The notes: generated from the letters alone by a model not told the origin. A stretch of 64,000 nt of DNA from Shimia sp. CNT1-13L.2 (GCF_024331145.1 NZ_JANDJO010000011.1:56497-120496); one strand, 5' to 3'; positions 30,675 to 39,567 are shown, counted from the stretch's first letter. Made by a program: numbers and translations.

Positions 30675-31597
30675 GGTTTCGGTGCCTCGCGGCCAAAGTT
30701 CGGCGCGTCCGTGTCCTGACCGGCCTCGATGATGCTACGCCGCACCGCCCGCGTCTTGGTGAAATAGTCGTGCAGGTGATCGCCGTCTTCCATCCGGATC
30801 GCCCGCTGCAACACGAACAGTTCTTCGGTAAAGCGGCCCAGAATATCCAGCGTTGCTTCCTTGTTGTTCAGGAACACATCCCGCCACATGGTCGGGTCCG
30901 ACGCGGCAATCCGCGTGAAATCCCGGAAACCCGCCGCCGAATACTTGATGACCTCGCTCTCGGTCACACGGCGCAGGTGATCGGCCACCCCCACCATCGT
31001 ATAGGCAATCGCATGTGGCACATGCGATGTCACCGCCAGAACAAGGTCATGGTGGTCGGCGTCCATCTCGTCGACATTCGCCCCCATGCCTTCCCAAAGC
31101 GTACGCACCTTGGCAATCGCCTCCGGGTCCGTGTCCTCGGCCCCCGGCACGATGATGCACCAGCGATTGTCGTAAAGTTCTGCAAACCCCGCTTCCGGCC
31201 CCGAATGCTCGGTGCCCGCCAGCGGGTGCGCGGGAACGAAATGCACGCCATCGGGCAGATGCGGGGCCACGGCATTGATCACCGCCCGCTTGACCGACCC
31301 CACGTCCGACACACAGGCCCCGGCTTTCAGAACCGGCGCAATCTCTTCCGCCACACGCCCCATCGCGCCCACCGGCACACAGAGCACCACAAGGTCGGCC
31401 CCTTCGGCCGCCTCGGCCGCACTGTCACACACACGGTCACACAACCCGATCCGACGTGCCGTCTCGCGCGTCGCTTCCGAGCGCGCATATCCTGTTACCT
31501 CACCGGCCAGCCCGCCGCGCTTGATCGCCCAGAACATGGACGATGCGATCAGGCCAAGCCCGATCAGGGCGACGCGCTCATAGACCGGTGCGGTCAT
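30671..31597 (-). CDS. Prephenate/arogenate dehydrogenase
   Basis: 308 aa. It catalyses oxidative decarboxylation in tyrosine synthesis. The Rossmann motif [14 protein letters not shown], the substrate-binding [14 protein letters not shown] and [19 protein letters not shown] are typical of the NAD(P)-dependent cyclohexadienyl/arogenate enzymes. It overlaps hisC by 4 bp (ATGA) and the extensin-like gene by 4 bp. Pairing with an aromatic/histidinol-phosphate aminotransferase suggests coordinated aromatic amino acid synthesis. Confidence 0.92.
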   Translation of the reverse strand: MTAPVYERVALIGLGLIASSMFWAIKRGGLAGEVTGYARSEATRETARRIGLCDRVCDSAAEAAEGADLVVLCVPVGAMGRVAEEIAPVLKAGACVSDVGSVKRAVINAVAPHLPDGVHFVPAHPLAGTEHSGPEAGFAELYDNRWCIIVPGAEDTDPEAIAKVRTLWEGMGANVDEMDADHHDLVLAVTSHVPHAIAYTMVGVADHLRRVTESEVIKYSAAGFRDFTRIAASDPTMWRDVFLNNKEATLDILGRFTEELFVLQRAIRMEDGDHLHDYFTKTRAVRRSIIEAGQDTDAPNFGREAPKP

Positions 31598-32679
31598 GCG
31601 GTATCTCCCTTGAACTGGCCAATCGCATGGGCCACCCGCCGACAGCTCGGCTCGTCCCCCACGGTGATCCGCAGACAGTTCGGCAGGCCATACCCCGTCA
31701 CGCGGCGCACGATAAGGCCCTGGGATTTCAGGTATTCATCACAGGCTTCCGCCTCGTCCTGGCTGGCAAACCGCGCCAGGATAAAGTTCGCGGTCGACGT
31801 ATCCGACGGCACGCCATGCTCTGCCAATGCTTCGGCCAGCCAGGCCCGCAGCCGCGCATTGTCCGCACGGCACTTCGCCACCCAATCCTGATCGCGCACC
31901 GCCGCTTCACCCACGGCAAGCTGCACGGTCGACAGGTTGAACGGCTGGCGCACACGGTTCAGAACGTCGATGATCTCTTTCGGCCCGTAACCCCAGCCGA
32001 TCCGCAGCCCGCCAAGGCCATAGATCTTCGAGAACGTCCGCGTCATGATCACGTTGTCCCGCGCTTCGACCAGCGCCGCACCGCCATCATGGCATTCCAC
32101 GTATTCCGTATAAGCCCCGTCGTGCACAAGGATCGCGCCCTCGGGCAGACCATCGGCAAGACGCGCAACCTCGTTGCCACCGATCATCGTGCCGGTCGGG
32201 TTGCCCGGGTTGGCAATGAACACGATCTTCGTCTTCTCGGTACAGGCCGCAAGGATCGCATCTACATCCACCGTACGTTCGCGCTCCGGCACCACGACCG
32301 GGGTCGCCCCCACCATCTTGGCAAGGATCGGGTACATCGAGAACCCGTGCTCGGTATAGATCACCTCGTCGCCGACACCGGCATAGGCATGGGCCACGAA
32401 TTGCAGCACCTCGTCCGAACCCTGACCACAGATGATCCGCTCGGCGTCCAGACCGTGCACCTCGGCAATCGCCGCCCGCAGCTCGGCATGATCCGTCGAG
32501 GGGTAACGATGCAGGCCATGTCCTGCCTTCGCCACCGCCGCCTTGACAGCGTCCGAGGTCCCGAACGGGTTTTCGTTCGAGGACAGTTTGACGACATCCG
32601 ACACACCTTCCACGGTGGCCTTCCCGCCGACGTAAAGCTCGATATCCATGATGCCGGGTTGCGGCGTGATACGTGTCAT
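31594..32679 (-). CDS. hisC: Histidinol-phosphate aminotransferase (possibly aromatic aminotransferase)
   Basis: 361 aa PLP enzyme of fold type I. Visible are [40 protein letters not shown] strand ([14 protein letters not shown]) and the PLP lysine in [20 protein letters not shown]. Its place next to the tyrosine-pathway dehydrogenase suggests it may act on prephenate or phenylpyruvate as well as, or instead of, histidinol phosphate; sequence alone cannot separate these. GGAG lies upstream of the ATG. Confidence 0.9.
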   Translation of the reverse strand: MTRITPQPGIMDIELYVGGKATVEGVSDVVKLSSNENPFGTSDAVKAAVAKAGHGLHRYPSTDHAELRAAIAEVHGLDAERIICGQGSDEVLQFVAHAYAGVGDEVIYTEHGFSMYPILAKMVGATPVVVPERERTVDVDAILAACTEKTKIVFIANPGNPTGTMIGGNEVARLADGLPEGAILVHDGAYTEYVECHDGGAALVEARDNVIMTRTFSKIYGLGGLRIGWGYGPKEIIDVLNRVRQPFNLSTVQLAVGEAAVRDQDWVAKCRADNARLRAWLAEALAEHGVPSDTSTANFILARFASQDEAEACDEYLKSQGLIVRRVTGYGLPNCLRITVGDEPSCRRVAHAIGQFKGDTA

Positions 32680-32841
32680 GAACCGGGTCTCCTCTACCGT
32701 CCCGAACTCTTATCCTCGCCCCTCCGGATTGGAAAGCTTCTAGAACAGCTTTAAGGCGAGGTGCGTGATTGTGGCCACGCCGTCGGACGAACTAGCGCAT
32801 TTCGCGCCAAACACCCGCCCGAAAACGTCTTTTTCAACAAG

Positions 32842-32867
32842 AAAAAGCCGCCCTGCGACAGGGCGGC
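32842..32867 (-). terminator. Terminator of the UPF0114 gene
   Basis: GCCGCCCTG / CAGGGCGGC hairpin with a 3-base loop; in the minus direction it is followed by TTTTT (32846-32842). Confidence 0.75.
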
Positions 32868-32892
32868 CCGCAAAATTGAAATCCGGCCGCGC

Positions 32893-33411
32893 CTACTTCT
32901 TCGCCTGCGCCGTCAACCAGTCCATCAGCGCCATCAGAACGCCCGACACGACAAACACCATGTGGATCACCACCAGCCAGTAGAGCTCGTCCTGCGCCAA
33001 CTCCTTGCCCTTGCCCAGCTCCATGAACCGTTTCAGCAGGTGAATGGCCGAAATCGCCACGATCGAGGCGATCAGCTTCATCTTCAGCCCCGAGAAATTC
33101 ACCGTCCCCATCCAGCCCAATCGCTCTTCGGCCGCCGCCACGTCCATCTTCGAGACAAAGCTCTCGTAGCCGGAAAACAGCACGATCAGGAGGAGATTGC
33201 CCGCCAGCGTCAGGTCGATCAGCGTCAACACCACGAGGATCACCTTGTCCGCCCCCATCGACGGCAACATCGGCAGGTATAGCAGCAATTCGTGAACGAA
33301 AACAAAGACCAGCATCGCCAGCGCCACCACGAGGCCAAGGTACATCGGCGCCATCAGCCAGCGCGAGGCAAACAGCCCCTTTTCGAAATTCTGCTCGATC
33401 TTGCCCGCCAT
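32893..33411 (-). CDS. UPF0114/TIGR00645 family integral membrane protein
   Basis: 172 aa with three to four hydrophobic helices (MYLGLVVALAMLVFVFVHELLLYLPML; VILVVLTLIDLTLAGNLLLIVLFSGYE; LIASIVAISAIHLL; VIHMVFVVSGVLMALMDWL). The stretch FEKGLFASRWLMAPMYLGL and the GYESFVSK loop match the YqhA/UPF0114 family of unknown function. ATG 33411 has AGGG at a good distance; an ATG four codons upstream (33423) is the alternative. Confidence 0.82.
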   Translation of the reverse strand: MAGKIEQNFEKGLFASRWLMAPMYLGLVVALAMLVFVFVHELLLYLPMLPSMGADKVILVVLTLIDLTLAGNLLLIVLFSGYESFVSKMDVAAAEERLGWMGTVNFSGLKMKLIASIVAISAIHLLKRFMELGKGKELAQDELYWLVVIHMVFVVSGVLMALMDWLTAQAKK

Positions 33412-33503
33412 CGGTGCCCTCATACATCCTGTCTGCGGGCACTGAATAGAAAACCACCGGCCAAGGTGCAACGCCCCGAATGCCGCAGGAGCCAAACTGG
33501 CCC

Positions 33504-34583
33504 TCAGACGAAGGCGCGCTCGTTTTTCATGTGGCGCAGGAAGAACCGGTTCAGGCGCTTGTTCTGAAGGATCGGACGCGCGGGTTCCACGTATTCCTCC
33601 TCCAGTTCCGGGAACAGGGTCAGCACCTCTTCCACCGCTTCCGGCCCCATCGCCTCGGCCGCGCCCGGCCCCACCAACAGGGTCTCGCTCGGGGCGCCTT
33701 CTGCATAGATGATCTCGTGCCGCTCGGTCATCAGGTGATAATAGCTCACGGGCCGCAAGGACGGCTCCTCGCTGACCCCTGGCAACTGCAACAGTTTCAC
33801 CGCCGGTACCAGGATCTCCTCGATCCCGAACATGCGGCGTGCAATCTTCGAACGCAGCAGCATCCGGTGCTGGCGCGACACCAGGAGATCCCGCATCGGG
33901 GCATTGTCCCCAAGCGTCCCTTGCTTGATCCGGATCGGGGCCAGCTTGCCCCGCGCAATCGCCTTGGAATGGTTGATCCAGCGCACCGCCTGGAACCCGT
34001 TGTCCCGGGTCAGCACCATGTCCCCCGCCTTGACCTCTTCGATCGGGCGTTCGCCCTTGGCGGTCATGATCCGGGTGCCCTTCACATAGCAGGTCACATA
34101 GTCCCAGGTTTCCCGGCTGCCTGTCATGCCGGAATAGTTGTTGCCCGCAAGGCTATCGAGGCTGATCGACCGGATCGCCGCCGCCTCCATGGCCGCCATG
34201 TCGGTATTGGCCGAAAACTCGGGCGCCCAATAGGTGTTGCCGCTGGTGTCCTGGAACACCACCGCCGTGATCGTCGCCGTGGTGCCGTCAATATAGGTGA
34301 TCGTCGCATTGAAGACGGCGGTCGAGTCAAAGGTCTGCTCGGCCCCGCCATCAATGGTAAAGGTCTCGCTGGGTGAATTGTTCTGGTTATAGGCCGTAGA
34401 GGTGCCACCGCCGAACCCGGTCGAGCCCATGGCAAAGGTCACCGCGTCGTTGACAAGCGCATCCCCCGCCGCACCAAACGTCGTCCCCACAAGGGCCGAG
34501 GCGTTCTCGGCCTGGGTATTCCCTTCAACCGTATCCATGTCGGCCAGATTCCCGAGGGAAAAGACCGTAAACGTTGTTGGCAT
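33504..34583 (-). CDS. Hint-domain protein 1
   Basis: 359 aa. Residues 1-160 form a Thr/Ala/Gly-rich, beta-prone region without a signal peptide. From Cys165 on, a Hedgehog/intein (Hint) domain begins: CYVKGTRIMTAKGERPIEEVKAGDMVLTRDNGFQAVRWINHS, then APMRDLLVSRQHRMLL and a C-terminal RHEIIYAEGAPSETLLV. The Cys nucleophile and the late His are present. A C-terminal splice-site Asn is not obvious, as in the bacterial Hint proteins of Rhodobacterales. They are probably autoprocessing or exported by a type I-like route, but the function is unknown. A second Hint gene lies at 35900. Confidence 0.8.
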   Translation of the reverse strand: MPTTFTVFSLGNLADMDTVEGNTQAENASALVGTTFGAAGDALVNDAVTFAMGSTGFGGGTSTAYNQNNSPSETFTIDGGAEQTFDSTAVFNATITYIDGTTATITAVVFQDTSGNTYWAPEFSANTDMAAMEAAAIRSISLDSLAGNNYSGMTGSRETWDYVTCYVKGTRIMTAKGERPIEEVKAGDMVLTRDNGFQAVRWINHSKAIARGKLAPIRIKQGTLGDNAPMRDLLVSRQHRMLLRSKIARRMFGIEEILVPAVKLLQLPGVSEEPSLRPVSYYHLMTERHEIIYAEGAPSETLLVGPGAAEAMGPEAVEEVLTLFPELEEEYVEPARPILQNKRLNRFFLRHMKNERAFV

Positions 34584-34740
34584 AACACGTCACCACTCAT
34601 CACATTCACCACCATCCCCGCAAAACTCGCGGGAACGAGGCCGACCCTATTGCGGGCCCGAGTATGAAGATAAGGGGAAAAACGCGCCAAAATTGGACCT
34701 AAACCTGCCGGTTTCAGGGTTGTTTGACGGCTTTGAAACG

Positions 34741-34772
34741 AAAAAACCCGCTGCGATTGCAGCGGGTTTTCG
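34741..34772 (-). terminator. Terminator of rpsD
   Basis: AAAACCCGCTGC / GCAGCGGGTTTT hairpin with a GATT loop, 20 bp after the rpsD stop; T-run on the minus strand. Confidence 0.85.
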
Positions 34773-34793
34773 CAATTCTCGGAATGGCGAAGA

Positions 34794-35414
34794 TTAGTTC
34801 TTCGCGTAGAATTCGACCACGAGGTTCGGTTCCATCATCACCGGGTACGGAACATCCGACAGGCCCGGGGTGCGAACGAAGGTTGCGGTCATTTTCGAGT
34901 GGTCCGCGTCGATGTAGTCAGGAACATCACGCTCGGCCAGTTGGGTCGCTTCGATCAGAACAGCCAGTTGCTTCGACTTGTCGCGAACTTCGATCACGTC
35001 ACCTTCTTTAACGCGGTAGGACGGGATGTTCACTTTCTTGCCGTTCACTTTCACGTGGCCGTGGTTCACGAACTGACGGGCTGCGAAAACGGTGGCAACG
35101 AACTTGGCGCGGTAAACAACGGCGTCCAGACGGCGCTCCAGCAGACCGATCAGGTTTTCACCAGTGTCGCCTTTTACACGCTCGGCTTCGGCATAGATGC
35201 GGCGGAACGACTTCTCGGTCATGTCGCCGTAGTAACCTTTCAGCTTCTGCTTGGCGCGCAGCTGCAGACCGAAGTCCGACAGTTTGCCCTTGCGGCGCTG
35301 ACCGTGCTGGCCGGGGCCATATTCACGACGGTTGAACGGGGATTTCGCGCGGCCCCAGATGTTTTCGCCCATGCGGCGATCGATTTTGTACTTGGCAGAC
35401 GTGCGTTTGGTCAC
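34794..35414 (-). CDS. rpsD: 30S ribosomal protein S4
   Basis: 206 aa. Primary 16S rRNA-binding protein that nucleates 30S assembly. The sequence [48 protein letters not shown] is the alphaproteobacterial S4 N-terminus, and the S4 RNA-binding domain follows ([48 protein letters not shown]). It starts with GTG and has an ideal AAGGAG. It is a single gene with a strong promoter and a ~110-nt leader. Confidence 0.97.
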   Translation of the reverse strand: MTKRTSAKYKIDRRMGENIWGRAKSPFNRREYGPGQHGQRRKGKLSDFGLQLRAKQKLKGYYGDMTEKSFRRIYAEAERVKGDTGENLIGLLERRLDAVVYRAKFVATVFAARQFVNHGHVKVNGKKVNIPSYRVKEGDVIEVRDKSKQLAVLIEATQLAERDVPDYIDADHSKMTATFVRTPGLSDVPYPVMMEPNLVVEFYAKN

Positions 35415-35533
35415 GGCTGATCTCCTTCGTTATGGTCGAGGCCCGATAAGGCCACTATGAAGGGCGTTGTCCTCTTGGGTCTCCCCATGACAGGCATCCC
35501 CTTGCGGGGGCCACCAACACCAATGAAGCCGCG

Positions 35534-35561
35534 CGTATACACGAGTAATTGGGGGAGTCAA
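35534..35561 (-). promoter_or_regulatory. rpsD promoter
   Basis: On the minus strand TTGACT (35561-35556) and TATACG (35539-35534) are spaced by 16 bp, ahead of a leader of about 110 nt. The leader contains a GGC-CCC-gcaa-GGG-GCC-like hairpin. This is the best sigma-70 match in the window. Confidence 0.65.
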
Positions 35562-35777
35562 GCGCGGCCACCTGCAAAAGTGACAGCCTCCGGTCTTTCC
35601 TGATCAACCTGATCGGACAGACGCGGGCTCAAGTCTAAACAGCCTCTGAACCATGCGGGCGCTTTCGTCAATGAAACCCTGCCCCACCGCACGCGCAACA
35701 CCACCGTGCGCCCCTATCGTCTTTGTTAGGCAACCGCGCGTTGCATGAACCGCGCCCGTCCGCGCGGGTCCACCTCC

Positions 35778-35810
35778 GCAATACCGTCGCAATACCGACG
35801 TGATACCGAT
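35778..35810 (+). repeat. 11-bp triple tandem repeat, family R2, copy b
   Basis: Units GCAATACCGTC, GCAATACCGAC, GTGATACCGAT, preceded by CACCTCC and followed by GCCCGTTTTC. It lies in the 485-bp gap between rpsD and the second Hint gene. Apart from the rpsD promoter, this repeat and the Hint terminator, I see nothing else in that gap. Confidence 0.85.
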
Positions 35811-35840
35811 GCCCGTTTTCGCGTCTCCCGTCGCCTTAAC

Positions 35841-35874
35841 CAAAAAAAAACCCGCCGTTGCAGGGGCGGGGTCA
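35841..35874 (-). terminator. Terminator of Hint-domain gene 2
   Basis: The imperfect CCCGCC / GGCGGG stem reads on the minus strand into an uninterrupted run of nine T (complement of the A-run at 35841-35849), 26 bp after the stop codon. Confidence 0.75.
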
Positions 35875-35899
35875 AGGTCTTGGGTAAGGGCCTGCTGGA

Positions 35900-36961
35900 T
35901 CAGGCCGCTTCGTGCATCAGGATGGCCGCTTCGCTCTGGCTCAGGTTGCGGCGGGCATAGGGGCCATAGCTGTTCAGGTCGTATTCCAGCTCTGGCAACA
36001 TCCGCAAAAGGCGCTTGCGGTCAGTGTTCTCAAGCGAGGTCAGCGCCGCATTGGCCGGGTGATAGCTCTCGGTCTCCACCCCGTTGGCCCACAGCACCTG
36101 ATGGCGCGGCAGCAAGAGGTGGATATAGGTGATCTCGCGCTTGGTGTAATCCACCGCGATCGTGTCGCCGTTGATCAATTCGCGCGCCTCGACCAGAACC
36201 TCGGGCGTGTTGAACAGCGCCTGCGCCGCAGGCCCCTGCACCAGCATCCGGTGTTCCGGTGACACCACCAGTTCCTGTTCCGGTCGCTCGACGCCAAAGG
36301 CCCCCATGCGGATACGGATCGGGCGCAGCTTGGGCATCGCAAAAAGCCTTGCCCCGCTCATCCTGCGGCTGCCGATCCAGCAGATTTCCTCGGCCCCGTT
36401 GTCCTTGGTCTGCACAAGGTCACCCTCGCGCAGTTCTTCAACGCGGCGCGGCCCCTCCGGTGTCTGGATCATCGTGCCGGGTGTGAAACAGATGACTCCC
36501 CCGTCAGCCGGGGCCATCGGGTTGCGATCCGGGAATTCGATCGTATTGTGAACCACCCAAAGGTCACTGTTGCGCGGTGGCAATTCGTCGAGGAACATCA
36601 GCAAGGGCGCGCTACCCTCGACCTCGATCACTGTCACCGTGAAACTCTGGGTGCCGTTGCTCACGACAAAACCGCCCTCGAGAAGTGGTTCATCCACCTC
36701 GATCTCGGTCAGCTGTGTCGTGTTCTTGACTGCCGCGCCCACCAGCCGGCGCACCATACGTGCCGCCCGCTTGCGGAGATTTGCCTCGCCGTCCGCCTGG
36801 TCCAGTCGCAATAGCTCGGTGGGTCCGTCCACACGGACCGGCTCCCCATGCCATGACCACACCGCGCCCGTTTCGAGCGCCTGCACCGATGCAGCCCCAA
36901 CACCGTCTATTTTCGTTTGTGACCAGGAGATGACGAACGTGCCACAAAAGCCCGTTCTCAT
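35900..36961 (-). CDS. Hint-domain protein 2
   Basis: 353 aa. It is a distant paralogue of the protein at 33504. A ~150-residue N-terminal domain (with SDLWVVHNTIEFPDRNPM before the junction) is followed by the Hint start Cys158: CFTPGTMIQTPEGPRRVEELREGDLVQTKDNGAEEICWIGSRR. The family core VVSPEHRMLVQGPAAQALFNTPEVLVEARELIN...YIHLLLPRHQVLWANGVETESYHP follows. It ends in a ~60-residue tail. A TTAA-N7-TTAA site lies just upstream. The function is unknown; the name refers only to the Hint fold. Confidence 0.82.
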   Translation of the reverse strand: MRTGFCGTFVISWSQTKIDGVGAASVQALETGAVWSWHGEPVRVDGPTELLRLDQADGEANLRKRAARMVRRLVGAAVKNTTQLTEIEVDEPLLEGGFVVSNGTQSFTVTVIEVEGSAPLLMFLDELPPRNSDLWVVHNTIEFPDRNPMAPADGGVICFTPGTMIQTPEGPRRVEELREGDLVQTKDNGAEEICWIGSRRMSGARLFAMPKLRPIRIRMGAFGVERPEQELVVSPEHRMLVQGPAAQALFNTPEVLVEARELINGDTIAVDYTKREITYIHLLLPRHQVLWANGVETESYHPANAALTSLENTDRKRLLRMLPELEYDLNSYGPYARRNLSQSEAAILMHEAA

Positions 36962-36990
36962 TGCCTGATGCCTGCCTTGGTTCTTTTTTA

Positions 36991-37005
36991 TTAACTAAAG
37001 GTTAA
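36991..37005. promoter_or_regulatory. CtrA-type site upstream of Hint-domain gene 2
   Basis: TTAA-CTAAAGG-TTAA is an exact match to the TTAA-N7-TTAA full site of the alphaproteobacterial cell-cycle regulator CtrA, 30 bp upstream of the Hint start codon. In this GC-rich genome the motif should be rare. Confidence 0.5.
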
Positions 37006-37056
37006 CAGAGGCGAATCACCAAGAAAAGACAAATCTTGTCCCTGAGTCAAAATCAC

Positions 37057-38007
37057 TCAGAACTCGATGTTGAGATTGATCGCGCCAACCACCTGGCTAT
37101 CCGACTGCCCAACAAACTCCTTGCCCAGCCAGGTCACGCCATAAAACACGGAATGCTTCTCGCCTTGCCAGTGGACTCCGGCCCTTACGCGGTCGCGGGT
37201 ATCGGTCAGGGTATAGCCGCGGGATTCCGGCAAATAGACACTGTCGAACACCTTCGCCATGTCCGCACCAATCACGAAGCTCGTGCCCGGATCGGAATGA
37301 CGTAGCGCCCGATAGCGGTGCCCGGTCACGCTGTCGCGCACCATCATGTCGCCGAGCCCAACCGATCCGAAGGTCAGATCGAACCCGACCCGTGCATAGC
37401 TCTCGGCCCCGGCCTGCATCTCGACAAAGGGGCGCACCCGGCCCGCGCCGAACTCGACCAGGCGACCGTATTCCAGAGACACCTGCGGGCGGAAACTGTT
37501 GCCGATCTGGTTGCCCAGCACCGCCGCCGAGGGCGACACCATGCCCAGCGCGTCATGAATGGAAGACTGGAAATCATCCAGATGGGTCTGCGGCCCGATC
37601 ACCACGAGGTCGGCCCCGGCGCGGAATTCATTCGACCCGCGCTGGAAATGCGTATGCGCCCCAAAGGTCAGCGCCCCGGCATAGGGGCGATCCGTCGGTG
37701 ACACCGTGGTCAAGTTCGAGGGCTGGATGATCTCGCCCGACACCCGCAACTCCAGCAGGTCGCCAAATCCCTGCGGCAGTTCATGTTGCCATTCCGGGCC
37801 CCAGATAAAACTCGCCACATATGACCCGGTCCGCCAACGATCTTCGCCGTCTCCGATCAAGTCATTCACGAAAAGACGACCCACGCCCAGATATCCGCGT
37901 TCTGCGGTATCCTGCGCTACTGCCGGCGACGCACCAAGCGCCACCGCCATAATGAAGGAGGCGATCCGACCCACTGTTCCTGCCCTTTTTTCTGCTCGTT
38001 TTTCCAA
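37057..38007 (-). CDS. LpxR-like lipid A deacylase family outer-membrane protein
   Basis: Up to 316 aa. A signal peptide (IASFIMAVALGASPAVAQ) precedes an all-beta protein. LpxR-type motifs are visible: VGRLFVNDLIGDGEDRWRTGSYVASF, SPTDRPYAGALTFG, and a terminal aromatic-ended strand NLNIEF typical of outer-membrane barrels. LpxR removes the 3'-acyloxyacyl chain of lipid A in Salmonella; activity here is inferred. The start is uncertain: TTG 38007 after a GGGGGG tract, or GTG 37974 after AGGGCAGGA, both compatible with the signal peptide. Confidence 0.78.
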   Translation of the reverse strand: MEKRAEKRAGTVGRIASFIMAVALGASPAVAQDTAERGYLGVGRLFVNDLIGDGEDRWRTGSYVASFIWGPEWQHELPQGFGDLLELRVSGEIIQPSNLTTVSPTDRPYAGALTFGAHTHFQRGSNEFRAGADLVVIGPQTHLDDFQSSIHDALGMVSPSAAVLGNQIGNSFRPQVSLEYGRLVEFGAGRVRPFVEMQAGAESYARVGFDLTFGSVGLGDMMVRDSVTGHRYRALRHSDPGTSFVIGADMAKVFDSVYLPESRGYTLTDTRDRVRAGVHWQGEKHSVFYGVTWLGKEFVGQSDSQVVGAINLNIEF

Positions 38008-38081
38008 GGCTTACCCCCCACACGGCCACGCCGCCAGAGAGGATCACCCGGAAAAGGGGATTTGTTGATGTTCTTTGCCTG

Positions 38082-38096
38082 TTAAGACTTCTTTAA
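38082..38096. promoter_or_regulatory. CtrA-type site upstream of the LpxR-like gene
   Basis: TTAA-GACTTCT-TTAA within GTTAAGACTTCTTTAACC is a second exact TTAA-N7-TTAA match, 75 bp upstream of the LpxR-like start. Confidence 0.45.
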
Positions 38097-38148
38097 CCCC
38101 GAATTGTGGCAAAACCTAGAAATTTGCGCAGCACGGCGGGAAGGTACG

Positions 38149-38322
38149 ATGTCTTTCACCTCAACGCGCGCGGTTTCACCGCAAGCGGAACCTCTGCCGA
38201 AGCCCGAGACCGAGGAAGAAGAGGAAGACAAACCCAAGAACCGTCTGCACCCCTGCAATTGCGTGAATAGCTGTCCCCGCTGCCTCAAATGCATCCGCAA
38301 AATGAAGCCTTTGAAGGCCTAA
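38149..38322 (+). CDS. Doubtful small Cys-rich ORF, antisense to the pentapeptide-protein gene
   Basis: 57 aa. GGGAAGG lies 5 bp before the ATG. It reads as an acidic middle (ETEEEEEDKPK) and a C-terminal cluster CNCVNSCPRCLKC with five cysteines. However, 147 of its 174 bases overlap the 3' end of the minus-strand pentapeptide gene, whose terminal residues look like genuine protein. One of the two frames is probably a shadow, and I favour the minus-strand frame. Confidence 0.25.
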   Translation: MSFTSTRAVSPQAEPLPKPETEEEEEDKPKNRLHPCNCVNSCPRCLKCIRKMKPLKA

Positions 38323-39567
38323 AAACTTAAAGGTGTTGGAAAAGCTCATTCCCAATCCTGCGGGCACCCAGTGAAGCGCCTCTAGGTAATTGTAGCTTCC
38401 TTCCAAGGTTTGAAGATACGCCGTGAATACTCCGCTAGGAGCAACAACTGTAGTGAGAAGCAACTTCAAGGGCTTTTCAATTGAATTTCCGTAGTCGGAA
38501 ACGAGTCCATAGAAAATATACGGCAACCTCGACCACCACTCTCCGGAAATTGCCGAAAAGCTCATTTCGCGTCTAAAAAAGAAATGCTCGTCATCGGGCA
38601 GACCTTGCCTAGACAAAACGTGTCGAATTTGAGCGCATGCCTCTTTAGCACGAATCCTTCGCAGATCTTTTTGCTTTTCTCCCTTTTTGTTCCCCTTTGG
38701 CCGCTCTGGCCAGTAGTCTGGATGCGGAGTAAATACAGTTTTGTCGTGGAGCATTGCGCCGCTAAAATCGGGGTACTCCACAAAAAACTTTGCCTCGCGG
38801 AAGATGGTAGGTTTTTCGAATTGGCAATCAACAAAACTGGTTGAAACTCCGAACTGCAGCTTCGAACTACCGAACTGAGCTTCAGAAAAATTCGAATACC
38901 CTTGAAACACGGATAGGTTAAACGAAGCCGACTTTCGAAAATCTGCTCGACCGAAGAAAACACGATCGTGGAAACAAGCTTGTCGATATGAAGCTCCTTG
39001 AAAAAACTTTGTCTGCCCGAAGTTAGCAAATGAGCGAAAATCCACATTAGAAAAGTCGACGTCAGCCTGAAATTGGGACCCAAAAAAGAGAGCCTCTTGT
39101 TCAAATTCGGCTTTTAAGAAATTGGTACGAGCAAGAAAAACTGATCGAAGAGGAGCGAATTGCGACCGAAACTTGCTTGTCTGGAAATCTACCTTCTCAG
39201 GAAAAACCCACTTGTCCAAAACAAGGTCACACTGAAACAGCAAATTATTTAGGTCGATTGAAGCTTTTGGAGAGGGCAGACCCGGAAGTTCATCCCGCGC
39301 AGGGTTGCGTCGGCGGTACTCTTCAGCAAACCGGGCTTCAATCTCGTTTCCGAGAGTTGCCCAACCCGAAAGCTCATGGGTATCAATTGAGCTGTTGATC
39401 TTTAGTTCTGCGATCTCTTCCTCTGACAATGCCTGTCCCGCCCAAGCGTTCCAAGCTCGCCGATTTTTGTTGAGCACACCCTCGTCAATCGCATCTGCTT
39501 TTTGCTCACCGTACAAGGTCATCAACACGTACCAAGGGTTCTGGTTTGCGAGCTTCAAATTCGTCAT
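38176..39567 (-). CDS. Pentapeptide-repeat protein with C-terminal ion-channel-like membrane segments
   Basis: 463 aa. Residues ~110-270 form a run of five-residue repeats with a central Phe (VDFSNVDFRSFANFGQTKFFQGASYRQACFHDRVFFGRADF), i.e. a right-handed beta-helix. The C-terminus has two hydrophobic helices (about 368-390 and 436-457) bracketing a short amphipathic segment, ending LGLGLRQRFRLR. This layout is like pentapeptide proteins fused to a two-TM pore. The DNA of bases 38330-39570 is clearly AT-richer than the surroundings, with different codon use, suggesting acquisition by transfer. The function is unknown. Confidence 0.75.
   Translation of the reverse strand: MTNLKLANQNPWYVLMTLYGEQKADAIDEGVLNKNRRAWNAWAGQALSEEEIAELKINSSIDTHELSGWATLGNEIEARFAEEYRRRNPARDELPGLPSPKASIDLNNLLFQCDLVLDKWVFPEKVDFQTSKFRSQFAPLRSVFLARTNFLKAEFEQEALFFGSQFQADVDFSNVDFRSFANFGQTKFFQGASYRQACFHDRVFFGRADFRKSASFNLSVFQGYSNFSEAQFGSSKLQFGVSTSFVDCQFEKPTIFREAKFFVEYPDFSGAMLHDKTVFTPHPDYWPERPKGNKKGEKQKDLRRIRAKEACAQIRHVLSRQGLPDDEHFFFRREMSFSAISGEWWSRLPYIFYGLVSDYGNSIEKPLKLLLTTVVAPSGVFTAYLQTLEGSYNYLEALHWVPAGLGMSFSNTFKFLGLQRLHFADAFEAAGTAIHAIAGVQTVLGFVFLFFLGLGLRQRFRLR

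Noticed and set aside
35604..35843. A 79-codon minus-strand frame between rpsD and the Hint gene
   Set aside because: No ribosome site, crosses the R2 repeat and part of the Hint terminator, and composition is not protein-like.
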